Made by a program: the position numbers and the translations under genes. The notes below the pieces were generated by a model, which saw nothing but the letters and a program-made list of their open reading frames with translations, did not search any database and had not been told where the DNA came from. A stretch of DNA of 64,000 bases from Thalassolituus maritimus (lineage in GTDB: Bacteria; Pseudomonadota; Gammaproteobacteria; Pseudomonadales; Oceanobacteraceae): assembly GCF_900156675.1 (NCBI RefSeq), contig NZ_FTOH01000002.1, forward strand, positions 1 to 64,000, in the 5' to 3' direction. Of the stretch, positions 37,449 to 46,498 are shown one piece after another (position 1 is the stretch's first letter; each line of letters starts with the position of its first letter).

Positions 37449-37822
37449 TTAAAAACCTCCCTATCGCACTGGATACACTCATATTCAGCACACCCAATAG
37501 TTCAAACATATATCAATGTCTCATAGTAAACCAGAACTTACATAAAAGCTCCCAAAAACCTCCCAAAGACAACTTTCCATAAAACTTGTATCAATTGTCA
37601 CGGAATTTTTATTATTCGGCACTATTTCTATCAAGGTTAATAGGATTGCAACTAACACAGCTCAAATCTGAATCAGACTATTCAAGATTAATATTAAAAT
37701 AATACTTTTTATTACTCAAAGGCATATCCAAGATATACATTCAAAGTTATTATCTAACAGAAAGTTATTAGCCAATCTTGTACTGGATCTTAATTTTCTC
37801 ACCATTATTCAGGAGATTGATA

Positions 37823-37882
37823 ATGGATGATGCATACATTTTTAAATTCGGGAACGTAGAGTTTGACGAAAACCGATTTTAG
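37823..37882 (+). pseudogene. Remnant resembling the N-terminus of a ToxR/CadC-type regulator
   Basis: AGGAG precedes an ATG with 8-bp spacing. The 19-residue frame YIFKFGNVEFDENRF resembles the first strand of OmpR/CadC winged-helix domains (Y-x-F-G-x-x-x-F-D) and then stops at TAG. The rest of such a gene is not present downstream. The match is short, so the call is tentative. Confidence 0.35.
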
Positions 37883-37976
37883 CTATGGGGCGCCGGCGTT
37901 AACCTCCTAATGTAACCCTCTCGTTACGCGTTCACGTACTAATATTCGCAAGGTTTCCTTTAAAAAAAACAGGGCC

Positions 37977-38003
37977 TTAATCCAGCGCGTTGATGTACGC
38001 TTG
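37977..38003 (-). pseudogene. Third dctP 3'-end fragment
   Basis: On the minus strand the frame reads QAYINALD then stop, matching the QAYINARD end of both other dctP copies, with the same CCTTAATCC context after the stop. It directly abuts the thioesterase fragment, so an earlier dctP copy was lost here. Confidence 0.6.
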
Positions 38004-38139
38004 CTTGAAATAGGCACCGCATCGCCGTTGAAGCCTGAACCGTAATCCGACAGAATCCGCCGAGCCTAAAGTTGTGGATGCCGTGTTTGTGTATGTGGCG
38101 ATTGATGGGGCAGGAAGAATCAGAGAAGTGCCGCGGTAA
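38004..38139 (+). pseudogene. Degenerate 3' fragment of the thioesterase gene
   Basis: Matches about 32740-32873 (the last ~45 codons of the thioesterase gene), including the same CCGCGGTAAGAGTGC end. It lacks about 10 bases inside the TSSIRIAVEA region, giving a frameshift, and has no start. Confidence 0.8.
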
Positions 38140-38182
38140 GAGTGCCCTTCGGAAGAGAGTCAGCTAATGAGTCTCCGTGGGA

Positions 38183-38206
38183 GCGAATCAGCCGGAGGCT
38201 ATTCGC
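38183..38206 (+). repeat. REP-like palindrome, copy 2
   Basis: Same 24-base element as at 32890 with one change in the loop (GGA for GAA). It occupies the equivalent place downstream of the thioesterase fragment. Confidence 0.8.
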
Positions 38207-38234
38207 GACTAAACGGTATCAGTGACGATCTTTT

Positions 38235-38287
38235 GTAGAAGGGAATCTTATTCCCGACAAGCTTTCGGGGAGAAGCTCCCCTCCTAC
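38235..38287 (+). repeat. Second interspersed repeat family, copy 2
   Basis: Counterpart of 32941-32987. The ends GTAGAAGGG and CCCTCCTAC are nearly complementary, so the whole 53-bp unit can fold as one long hairpin with two inner ones. Confidence 0.75.
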
Positions 38288-38327
38288 ATGGCTCCTCAAG
38301 TGCTTACTATGACTGATCGCCACAGAC

Positions 38328-38353
38328 AAGAAAGCCCGGACTATTCCGGGCTT
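38328..38353 (-). terminator. Terminator of dctP
   Basis: On the minus strand, GCCCGGA/TCCGGGC stem with a 4-base loop then TTTCTT, 32 bp after the dctP stop. Confidence 0.75.
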
Positions 38354-38384
38354 ATTTGATATGGGATGCCAAAGTTACAAGCAA

Positions 38385-39473
38385 TTAATCCCTGGCGTTA
38401 ATATACGCCTGCTCACTCACTGCATGATAAGCCTTCACCTGATCACGGTAGGCTTTATAAGAGTCGTATACTTTCTGAGAAAGTGGGTCAGCGCCTGCAA
38501 CTTCAGCAACGACTTCATCAGATAATGTCTGAAGTTTGTTGAGTACATCGGCCGGGAATTCACGAACGTCGACGCCGTGCTTTTCTTTCAGTTCGATCAA
38601 TGCCGCCTGATTACGGGTAGTGTATTCCGCGAGCATGTCTTCGTTAATCGCTTTGGCGGTGATTCGGACGATGGCCTGAAGGTCAGCTGGCAATTCAGCA
38701 AAAGCATCTTTATTGATGGTGAATTCCATCATTGAACCCGGCTCGTGCCAGCCCGGGTAGTAGTAGTGTTCAGCCACCTTATAAAGCCCAAAGGCCAGGT
38801 CATTGTAAGGGCCAACCCACTCGGTTGCGTCGATGGTGCCCGTCTGCAGGGAGGTGAAGATTTCACCGCCCGGAAGAGTCACTGGCGTACCACCAGCACG
38901 TGCCAGTACTTCTCCGCCTAAGCCCGGAATCCGCATTTTCAGGCCTTTCAGATCATCCACGCTGTTGATTTCTTTGTTAAACCAGCCGCCCATCTGCACA
39001 CCGGTATTACCGCCCGGTAATGGCAGCAGGTTAAACGGCGCATAGACTTCTTCCCACAGGGCCTGACCGCCACCGTATTGAATCCAGCCGTTCATTTCCT
39101 GTGCAGTTAAACCAAACGGAACAGAGGTGAAAAATTGCGCAGCAGACGCTTTGCCCTTCCAGTAGTAAGCGCCACTATGACCCATTTCCGCAGTGCCCTG
39201 CGATACAGCATCAAACACCTGCAACGCAGGCACGAGTTCACCAGCGCCATACACTTTAATGGTTAAACGGCCACCCGACAGTTGCTCGACCTGCTCGGCA
39301 AAACGTTCTGGTGCTGTACCCAGACCCGGAAAGTTCTTAGGCCAGGAGGTCACCAGTTTCCATTTAAACGTTTTTGCTGGCTCGGCGCCCGTGGCTCCTG
39401 CCTGAGGTTCACAGTCCTTATTACATGCGCTCAGCACGAGTGCTGCCGCCACCATCACTAACAGTCGTTTCAT
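38385..39473 (-). CDS. dctP: TRAP transporter substrate-binding lipoprotein DctP
   Basis: 362 residues. The start has a lipoprotein signal with lipobox LSAC (Cys17). The mature protein has the TRAP-binding traits KLVTSWPKNFPGLGTAPERFAE, LKMRIPGLGGEVLARAGGTPV and TEWVGPYNDLAFGLYKVA, which resemble the 2-oxo acid-binding (TakP-like) branch. It works with DctQ-DctM encoded at 30.5 kb, here separated by the rearranged island. Confidence 0.92.
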   Translation of the reverse strand: MKRLLVMVAAALVLSACNKDCEPQAGATGAEPAKTFKWKLVTSWPKNFPGLGTAPERFAEQVEQLSGGRLTIKVYGAGELVPALQVFDAVSQGTAEMGHSGAYYWKGKASAAQFFTSVPFGLTAQEMNGWIQYGGGQALWEEVYAPFNLLPLPGGNTGVQMGGWFNKEINSVDDLKGLKMRIPGLGGEVLARAGGTPVTLPGGEIFTSLQTGTIDATEWVGPYNDLAFGLYKVAEHYYYPGWHEPGSMMEFTINKDAFAELPADLQAIVRITAKAINEDMLAEYTTRNQAALIELKEKHGVDVREFPADVLNKLQTLSDEVVAEVAGADPLSQKVYDSYKAYRDQVKAYHAVSEQAYINARD

Positions 39474-39506
39474 TGGGATCTCCTGCCTTTGTTATTTTGT
39501 GCGCGT

Positions 39507-41696
39507 TTAACACGCTTCTAGTTTTGCAAAACTGGCTACTAACCACTTGCTGCCAGCATCATCAAAATTCACCTGAACCCGTAAGCCCGCGCCCTGCCCT
39601 TCAAACTGCATCACCGTGCCTTCACCAAACATTTCATGAAAAACTCGCTGCCCGAGGCTATAAGGGTATTGTTCCTGAACAAAGTCGGGCTGTCCGAACG
39701 AAGACGGCTTAGAGGTTCGTGCCGACAACGGGCGACTGACACTATTTTTCAAGCGCACTTCAGACACCAGCTCAGAAGGTATCTCGCGAATAAAACGTGA
39801 CGGTGTGCTGAAGTTTTCCTGGCCATGCAGGCGGCGACTTTCGGCGTAGGTAATAATGAGCTTTTCCATCGCGCGGGTAATGCCGACATAAGCAAGGCGA
39901 CGTTCTTCTTCGAGGCCTTCCGCTTCGTCCATGGACATTTTGTGAGGGAAGAGACCTTCTTCGACGCCAGCCAGAACGACCTGTGGAAACTCAAGACCCT
40001 TGGCCGAGTGAAGGGTCATCAGTTGCACTGCGTCATCGTATTCATCCGCCTGACCTTCGCCAGCTTCGAGTGCAGCACTGTCGAGGAAGCGCGCCAACGC
40101 AGATTCTTCTTCCTCTTCATCGTCAATAAAATCGGGTTCAAACTGACGCGCAGCGGTCACCAGCTCTTCGAGGTTGTCGATCCTGGCCTGCCCCTTCTCA
40201 CCCTTTTCTTTTCTGTGATGTTCAATCAAGCCAGACTGCTGGATAACATTATCGACCAGCTCGTGGAGGGGCAGATCTTCTGCACCGACCGCGAGTTCTT
40301 CAATCAGATCAACAAACCCCTGAACGGCCCCAGAGGCACGTTTAGGAAGACTGTTATGCTCCAGAGCTTTATGCAGCGCCTGCCAGAGCGAGCAGCCTTC
40401 ATCACGAGCAATGGCGCGCAATGATTCAACGGTTTTTTCGCCAATAGAACGTGCAGGAACATTAATCACACGTTCCACAGCGCCGTCATCATCACGGGTT
40501 AACAGTAGGCGCAGATAAGCGAGGGCATTTTTAATTTCCAGACGTTCATAGAAGCGCTGGCCGCCATAAATACGGTAAGGAATACCTGAACGCAGAAATG
40601 CTTCTTCCAGCGTGCGCGACTGTGCATTCGAGCGATACAGTACGGCCATATCCGTACGGGCCCGACCTGCTCGTGCCCATTCATCGACCAGATCAGCAAT
40701 GTAACGTGCTTCATCCTGTTCATTGAATGCGGCATAGAGCGAGATCTGCTCGCCGTCTTCATCATCCGTACGCAGCTCTTTACCGAGGCGTCCGCTGTTG
40801 TTCGAGATCACCGCATTCGCCGCGGCCAGAATGTTTGCCGTCGAACGGTAGTTCTGCTCGAGCTTGATCATTTCAGCGCCGGGAAAGTCTTCCTGAAATG
40901 CGCGGATATTACCGACATTGGCACCGCGCCAGCCGTAAATCGACTGGTCATCATCGCCGACGACCATGACAGAGACGGTATTGCCCGCAAGCAAGCGAAT
41001 CCATGCGTACTGGATGTTGTTGGTATCCTGGAATTCGTCGACCAGAATATTACGGAAGCGGCTTTGGTAATGCGCCAGCAGCTCCGGGTTTTCTAACCAG
41101 AGTTCGTGGGCTCGCAGAAGGATTTCACCAAAGTCGACCAGCCCGTTGCGCTGACAGTGTTCTTCGTAGATGTAGTAGAACTCATGCAACTGACGCGTAA
41201 ACGGGTCGGCAGAAGGAATCACATGCGCAGCACGACGACCTTCGTCTTTCTGGCCATTGATGTACCACTGTATCTGCTTCGGGGGGTATCGGCTGTCGTC
41301 GATATTGTGTTCTTTCATCAGACGCTTGATCAGACGCACCTGATCATCGCTGTCGAGTATCTGAAAATACTGAGGCAGTTTCGCTTCACGCCAGTGCTGT
41401 TTCAGCAGACGGTGCGCCAGACCATGAAAGGTCCCTACCCACAAGCCATTCGATGGCTCATTGAGTACCTGCTCGATGCGGGTACGCATCTCACGAGCGG
41501 CTTTATTGGTGAAGGTGACCGCCATGACAGAGAAAGGCGAGACGTTCTCTACCTTCAATAACCAGGCGATACGGTGCACCAGTACACGGGTCTTACCCGA
41601 ACCGGCACCTGCGAGTACAAGCTGATGTGGAGAGTTAGCGCATACGGCGTTGCGCTGACCATCATTCAGCTGATCAATAAGAAGCGATATATCCAT
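39507..41696 (-). CDS. uvrD: DNA helicase II UvrD
   Basis: 729 residues, the UvrD size. The N-terminus MDISLLIDQLNDGQRNAV aligns with E. coli UvrD. Walker A is GAGSGKTRVLVHRIAW, and the superfamily-1 motifs LVDEFQDTN, GDDDQSIYGWRGA and the LMTLHSAKGLEFPQV segment are intact. It unwinds DNA in nucleotide excision and mismatch repair. The C-terminal YSLGQRVFHEMFGEG region matches the UvrD tail that contacts RNA polymerase. Start at 41696 chosen by alignment. Confidence 0.96.
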   Translation of the reverse strand: MDISLLIDQLNDGQRNAVCANSPHQLVLAGAGSGKTRVLVHRIAWLLKVENVSPFSVMAVTFTNKAAREMRTRIEQVLNEPSNGLWVGTFHGLAHRLLKQHWREAKLPQYFQILDSDDQVRLIKRLMKEHNIDDSRYPPKQIQWYINGQKDEGRRAAHVIPSADPFTRQLHEFYYIYEEHCQRNGLVDFGEILLRAHELWLENPELLAHYQSRFRNILVDEFQDTNNIQYAWIRLLAGNTVSVMVVGDDDQSIYGWRGANVGNIRAFQEDFPGAEMIKLEQNYRSTANILAAANAVISNNSGRLGKELRTDDEDGEQISLYAAFNEQDEARYIADLVDEWARAGRARTDMAVLYRSNAQSRTLEEAFLRSGIPYRIYGGQRFYERLEIKNALAYLRLLLTRDDDGAVERVINVPARSIGEKTVESLRAIARDEGCSLWQALHKALEHNSLPKRASGAVQGFVDLIEELAVGAEDLPLHELVDNVIQQSGLIEHHRKEKGEKGQARIDNLEELVTAARQFEPDFIDDEEEEESALARFLDSAALEAGEGQADEYDDAVQLMTLHSAKGLEFPQVVLAGVEEGLFPHKMSMDEAEGLEEERRLAYVGITRAMEKLIITYAESRRLHGQENFSTPSRFIREIPSELVSEVRLKNSVSRPLSARTSKPSSFGQPDFVQEQYPYSLGQRVFHEMFGEGTVMQFEGQGAGLRVQVNFDDAGSKWLVASFAKLEAC

Positions 41697-41829
41697 GGGC
41701 ACCAAGTCTACCAGAATGTTTCACGCGCCCTGAACACTTACTGTGGGCTTATACGTCGTCATAAGTCCCATGGCCAAGCAGAGTGAATTTCGTATAATCA
41801 GACTCTGACACCTGAGCTCTGGAACGCAC

Positions 41830-42687
41830 GTGAAAAATCAGCCCATTCTGAAAGAAATCGCCAGCGCCCGGTCGTCTCTGCGCAAGTCAGAAATCAAAGT
41901 CGCAGATTTTGTTCTCGCCGAACCTGAACAGGTAATGCATATGCGCATCGTTGACCTGGCTCAGGAAGCACAGGTCAGCGAACCTACCATTGTGCGCTTC
42001 TGTCGCGCAATTGGTTGTAACGGTTTCCAGGAGTTCAAAGTACGTATCGCACAGGAAACCGCGGTGGCCAACAACCTTGGGCAGTTCGCGATTGCCGAAG
42101 ACGACAGCATTGACGATATCTGCACCAAGATTGCCGACACAACCATCCAAAGGCTGTATCAGGTTAAATCTCAGCTGCTGCCCGCTCAGGTTGCAGACGC
42201 AGCCCAGGCCATGAGCAGCGCGATGCGTGTGGAGTTTTACGGTTTTGGCGCATCAGGAGCCGTTGCTACCGACGCCCAGCATAAATTTTTCCGTTTGCAG
42301 GTCGCCACCGCGGCATACAGTGACCCTCATATGCAGTCGATGTCCGCCGTCACATTGGGAGATAAAGACGTTGTCGTCGCTATTTCTCAAAGCGGCCGCA
42401 CTCTGGATCTTATGCACTCGATTAAACTGGCACAGAAGCATGGTGCTGTTGTCGTTAGTCTGGCCCCTCAGAATACTCCGGTCAGTAACGCCGCAGACCT
42501 GCCGATTCATATTAATATCGAGGAAGACACCGACCAATTTACGCCGATGACTTCCCGTATTGCTCATCTCATGGTCATTGATATGTTGGCGGTTGCCGTC
42601 ACGCAACGTCGTGGCCCCGACTTTGCCAACCATCTTAATGCGATCAAACAAAGCATCCGGTCTTTGCGATCTGAAGGGGATCATTAA
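41830..42687 (+). CDS. hexR: RpiR-family regulator HexR
   Basis: 285 residues: an N-terminal helix-turn-helix (about 1-77; MRIVDLAQEAQVSEPTIVRFCRAIGCNGFQEFK) and a sugar-isomerase (SIS) domain (about 125-255; AISQSGRTLDLM). It matches HexR, which represses glucose catabolism genes in gamma-proteobacteria and senses 2-keto-3-deoxy-6-phosphogluconate. GTG start. No glycolytic target gene is adjacent. Confidence 0.85.
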   Translation: MKNQPILKEIASARSSLRKSEIKVADFVLAEPEQVMHMRIVDLAQEAQVSEPTIVRFCRAIGCNGFQEFKVRIAQETAVANNLGQFAIAEDDSIDDICTKIADTTIQRLYQVKSQLLPAQVADAAQAMSSAMRVEFYGFGASGAVATDAQHKFFRLQVATAAYSDPHMQSMSAVTLGDKDVVVAISQSGRTLDLMHSIKLAQKHGAVVVSLAPQNTPVSNAADLPIHINIEEDTDQFTPMTSRIAHLMVIDMLAVAVTQRRGPDFANHLNAIKQSIRSLRSEGDH

Positions 42688-42883
42688 GGTCCGCCTGAAA
42701 CAGAACTATTCAAACCGACACTTAGTAATAAACTACTCAACAATGGAATTAGGACAATCACGCCCAATTAGTGAGTTTGGCTGAATAAACCGGTTGGCTT
42801 ATCAGTCAGTTCCTGTAATCTGTCTGTAAACAAAAATAAGCAGAATCGCAACCGGACTTGTGAATCCCAGAGGGAAAAACACT

Positions 42884-43060
42884 ATGGAAACCGCTAAAGA
42901 TTATACTTCTGAAGAAACCGTATCGTTCGACGAAAACGGTAATGTTGTTGTTAACAAAGAGGCGCACGCTTCTAAGAAATTAATCTCCCGCCGGGCCATT
43001 GAGGCACACTTAGAGCGGAAGCGTCTGGAAAAAGATCTCGAAGCTTATTACTTCGACTGA
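42884..43060 (+). CDS. Small conserved protein, PA3496-like
   Basis: 58 residues from ATG 42884, preceded by AGAGGG. The second half RRAIEAHLERKRLEKDLEAYYFD matches the small PA3496-type proteins of gamma-proteobacteria (RRAIEDY...L). Highly charged and helical; a proposed envelope-integrity role in that family is not shown by this sequence. Confidence 0.6.
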   Translation: METAKDYTSEETVSFDENGNVVVNKEAHASKKLISRRAIEAHLERKRLEKDLEAYYFD

Positions 43061-43074
43061 TCAGTCCGCAATAG

Positions 43075-43103
43075 AAAAAGCAGCCAACCGGCTGCTTTTT
43101 TTT
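43075..43103 (+). terminator. Terminator of the small conserved gene
   Basis: GCAGCC/GGCTGC stem (loop AACC) with a run of eight T; on the other side a run of A. Confidence 0.9.
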
Positions 43104-43255
43104 GCCTGAATTTTTTCATCAGCAGAACTCGGCATTTTTACTAGCCAGAGAGCGAACTCAGATTGATTCGCTCCCTGAGATCCAGGGTTCGTTTGTGGGA
43201 GCTATTCAGCCAGCTTGCCTGGCTAATGGCGATGGTTTTTGCGGCTACGGTATTC

Positions 43256-43279
43256 GCGAATAGCCTTCGGCTGATTCAC
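43256..43279 (-). repeat. REP-like palindrome, copy 3 (inverted)
   Basis: Reverse complement of the element at 32890 and 38183, with ATTCAC for ATTCGC at one end. Confidence 0.75.
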
Positions 43280-43392
43280 TCCCACAGTGATTTACAGGTT
43301 GATTCCAACCGCTCCGTTTAAGCACTCTTCTGTCGTTAATTGATCGCTTTTAAATACTCGCTGATCAATCCTGTGCTAAAAATAACAGACAT

Positions 43393-43418
43393 AAAAAAAC
43401 CGGCCAGTTGGCCGGTTC
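43393..43418 (-). terminator. Terminator of the torF-glnK-amtB operon
   Basis: On the minus strand, ACCGGCC/GGCCGGT stem followed by TTTTTTTAT, 35 bp after the amtB stop. Confidence 0.9.
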
Positions 43419-43452
43419 TTCGTTTTGGCATCCTTGCCAGCTGAGGTTCAAC

Positions 43453-44730
43453 TTACTTAGAAGTGAACTCTGGGTACGCTTCCATACCACACTCAGCAAT
43501 ATCAACACCTTCGTATTCCTGCTCTTCGCTGACACGCAGACCCATGATGGCCTTGAGCACGCCCCAAACGATCAGAGAAGTTACGAATACCCAGATGAAG
43601 ATAGTCAGAGTACCAACCAGCTGCCCCATGAAGGTAGCCTCAGGATCAGAGATCAGAACTGCGAAGATACCCCAGATACCAACTACACCGTGTACAGAGA
43701 TCGCACCTACTGGATCGTCGATCTTCAGCTTGTCGAGGGTCAGGATAGACAGAACTACCAGAACACCACCGGCCGCACCGATCAGAGTCGCCACGAATGG
43801 TGATGGATCAGCAGGCTCAGCAGTGATCGCAACCAGACCAGCCAGTGCACCGTTCAGAGCCATAGTCAGGTCAGCCTTACGGAACAGGATGTAACCAGTA
43901 ATCAGAGCAGCAATCAGACCACCAGAAGCCGCAGCGTTGGTGTTCAGGAATACGTTAGCTACTTCGTTAGCAACCGCGATACCACCCAGTTTCAGAGTAG
44001 AACCACCGTTGAAGCCGAACCAACCCATCCACAGGATGAACATACCCAGGGTAGCCAGTGGCAGGTTAGCACCAGGAATAGCGCGTACTTCACCGTTAGG
44101 GCCATACTTGCCTTTACGAGCGCCCAGCAGCAGAACACCAGCCAGAGCAGCAGCAGCACCCGCCATGTGAACGATACCTGAACCTGCATAGTCAGAGTAG
44201 CTCAGTTCGTACAGACCGAATACAGAGTCACCGTTCCAGGTCCATGAGCCTTCCATAGGATAGATGAAACCAGTCATTACAACAGCGAATGCCAGGAACG
44301 CCCACAGCTTCATACGTTCAGCAACCGCACCAGAAACGATAGACATTGCAGTCGCTACGAAGACAACCTGGAAGAAGAAGTCAGATGCACCGGCGTATAC
44401 TGAGTCGCCATCAAAACCATTCTCAGCTGAGTCAGCCAGAACGCCAGCAATAGCAGCGTCGTCCATGCCAGCAACAGTAGTCACACCAGACAGGAAGTAA
44501 CCGCCGCCGTACATCAGTTCGTAACCACAGATCAGGTACATGGTGCACGAGATCGCGAACAGGGCAACGTTTTTGGTCAGAATTTCAGTGGTATTTTTAG
44601 AGCGGACCAGACCCGCTTCCAGCATGGCGAAACCTGCCGCCATCCACATTACCAGCGCGCCACACACCAGGAAATAAAAGGTGTCCATGGCGAACTGAAG
44701 TTCAAAAATATGATTAAGATTCGATTCCAT
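43453..44730 (-). CDS. amtB: Ammonium transporter AmtB
   Basis: 425 residues. An 11-helix ammonium channel/transporter. The segment MLEAGLVRSKNTTEILTKNV and the HMAGAAAALAGVLLLG and SVHGVVGIWG histidine-containing pore segments are present. It takes up ammonium when nitrogen is short and is gated by GlnK, encoded 45 bp upstream. Confidence 0.95.
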   Translation of the reverse strand: MESNLNHIFELQFAMDTFYFLVCGALVMWMAAGFAMLEAGLVRSKNTTEILTKNVALFAISCTMYLICGYELMYGGGYFLSGVTTVAGMDDAAIAGVLADSAENGFDGDSVYAGASDFFFQVVFVATAMSIVSGAVAERMKLWAFLAFAVVMTGFIYPMEGSWTWNGDSVFGLYELSYSDYAGSGIVHMAGAAAALAGVLLLGARKGKYGPNGEVRAIPGANLPLATLGMFILWMGWFGFNGGSTLKLGGIAVANEVANVFLNTNAAASGGLIAALITGYILFRKADLTMALNGALAGLVAITAEPADPSPFVATLIGAAGGVLVVLSILTLDKLKIDDPVGAISVHGVVGIWGIFAVLISDPEATFMGQLVGTLTIFIWVFVTSLIVWGVLKAIMGLRVSEEQEYEGVDIAECGMEAYPEFTSK

Positions 44731-44775
44731 TATAAGCCCCCCGCATCAGGCTCTGTTATGTAGTGGTCGGACGTC

Positions 44776-45171
<396 letters not shown>

Positions 45172-45185
45172 CTATTGTATGCTTT

Positions 45186-45899
45186 TTACAGGTCGATAGG
45201 CAGGCTGTATGAAACAACTACCAATAGATCGTCATCGATCTCTTCTGAATCAGCACTGTCGAAGTCTTCAGCATCGGTTTTATCAATAACCTTGCTAAGC
45301 GTGAAAGAAATGTTGTCGTTGTATGCGTAGCTCAGATCAAGGTGAACGTAATCTGCGTCTTCACCTTCATCATCAGAAATACCGATGGTCGCGCTGTATG
45401 CGTCTATACCATAACCAAGGGTCATGTAGCTGTAGTCATCATTACCATCACCAGCCAGCGGGTAGTAATAAGAGAAAGACGCTCCTGCATAACCAAGAGA
45501 CAAGATCAGCTCTGACAACTCACCCAAGTTACTCTCTGACTCATCAGCAAGGGTGTCTTCATCATCTGGGCTACCTGGGTAAACATAGGTCCAAGCAGAG
45601 ATGTCATAAGAGAAATCTTCTACTTCACCACCGTAACCAACATACAGGTCAAACTCTGTTCCTGCTGAAGTATCGCCACTTGACGCCCAAACACCACCAT
45701 AAGCACCACCAGAGCTTACAGATAAATCACCAGATACAGCAGGAACACCAGGAGAGCCCAGGTTAGTACCACGCCACAAGTACATGTTTGCTACCGCTGC
45801 AGATGCAGATACATCTACTTCAGCCTGAGCCAATTGAGCACCAGTCAGACCTGTAGTCATTACACCAGCGAGAGCGATTGCTTTAGTCAGTTTTTTCAT
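45186..45899 (-). CDS. TorF-family putative outer-membrane porin
   Basis: 237 residues with a 26-residue signal peptide (MKKLTKAIALAGVMTTGLTG, then AQLAQA) and beta-strand-rich, acidic sequence starting EVDVSASAAVANMYLWRGTNLG, the TIGR02001/TorF pattern. Such proteins are often encoded just before glnK-amtB. The TorF role is unproven; a passage for nitrogen compounds is plausible from the operon. The first of two possible starts is 69 bp upstream; 45899 gives the clean signal peptide. Confidence 0.85.
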   Translation of the reverse strand: MKKLTKAIALAGVMTTGLTGAQLAQAEVDVSASAAVANMYLWRGTNLGSPGVPAVSGDLSVSSGGAYGGVWASSGDTSAGTEFDLYVGYGGEVEDFSYDISAWTYVYPGSPDDEDTLADESESNLGELSELILSLGYAGASFSYYYPLAGDGNDDYSYMTLGYGIDAYSATIGISDDEGEDADYVHLDLSYAYNDNISFTLSKVIDKTDAEDFDSADSEEIDDDLLVVVSYSLPIDL

Positions 45900-45993
45900 C
45901 GTTCTTTTTCCTATTACGGTTTTTTTAGCTGTTGATCTTTCAATTTGGTCGATATGGGCAATTCGCACCGATATCTTTCTGTCACTCGGTTAT

Positions 45994-46010
45994 AGCAGGG
46001 TGTGTGCCAA
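45994..46010 (-). promoter_or_regulatory. Sigma-54 promoter of torF-glnK-amtB
   Basis: On the minus strand TTGGCACACACCCTGCT fits the -24/-12 pattern (GG at -24, GC at -12, correct spacing). It implies RpoN/NtrC control by nitrogen limitation. Confidence 0.85.
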
Positions 46011-46137
46011 CTTTTGATATACCCTTTTAAATCAATGACTTAGTAAAAATATGCGGACTTTTACAGTCATTGACGCAACCAAAAGAGGGCACGCAGCCAA
46101 AACCAGCACCCATTTATTGCACACCTTTCCGACGGTT

Positions 46138-46154
46138 TGCACTATTTAAGTGCA
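46138..46154. promoter_or_regulatory. NtrC-binding site
   Basis: TGCACTATTTAAGTGCA is a perfect dyad matching the NtrC consensus TGCACY-N5-RGTGCA, 128 bp upstream of the sigma-54 promoter, the usual enhancer distance. Confidence 0.8.
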
Positions 46155-46219
46155 GTAATTGAAATTATCCCCTTTGCCCTTTCTGGTACACTGCGCCAAA
46201 ACCCTTCCGGAGGTAAATT

Positions 46220-46450
46220 ATGAAACCCGATGCGATTAAGAGCCGACTCGAAGAAATGCTGGAAAAGAGCCCGTTTGCCAGCCTGTCATCTGACCTGAAG
46301 CTGGCCCTGCAGTCTCAGTTACAGAGCCTGATTACTAATGCCAACCTGGTGACACGTGAAGAGTTCGATGTGCAGGCAGAAGTGCTGCGTCGTACCAGTG
46401 CACGACTGGCGGAGCTGGAAGAGCGAGTGGCTAAGTTAGAAGCAGAGTGA
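46220..46450 (+). CDS. ubiK: Ubiquinone biosynthesis accessory factor UbiK
   Basis: 76 residues, helical and coiled-coil (ARLAELEERVAKLEAE at the end), matching UbiK/YqiC. UbiK aids assembly of the ubiquinone-synthesis complex. GGAGG precedes the ATG. Confidence 0.9.
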   Translation: MKPDAIKSRLEEMLEKSPFASLSSDLKLALQSQLQSLITNANLVTREEFDVQAEVLRRTSARLAELEERVAKLEAE

Positions 46451-46470
46451 TCTGCTAGTGCTCTGAAGAA

Positions 46471-46498
46471 GCGGCCTGATGGCCGCTTTTTTGTTTTT
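46471..46498 (+). terminator. Terminator of ubiK
   Basis: GCGGCC/GGCCGC stem, TGAT loop, then TTTTTTGTTTTT. Confidence 0.9.

Larger units (their letters stand above)
37449..38384. other. Gene-poor junction region of the island
   Basis: 936 bp without an intact gene. It holds a 19-codon remnant resembling the start of a ToxR/CadC-type regulator, a 3' scrap of dctP, a 3' scrap of the thioesterase gene, a REP-like palindrome, the second interspersed repeat and the dctP terminator. The 37449-37800 part shows nothing I can name. Confidence 0.7.
43061..43452. other. Repeat-rich intergenic region before amtB end
   Basis: Holds the terminator of the small conserved gene, an inverted REP-like palindrome, a second GGGAGC-TATTCAGCCAG-type hairpin region at about 43197-43230 and the amtB terminator. 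No gene. Confidence 0.6.

Noticed and set aside
45323..45766. 147-codon frame antisense to torF
   Set aside because: His/Arg-rich shadow of an acidic beta-barrel gene.
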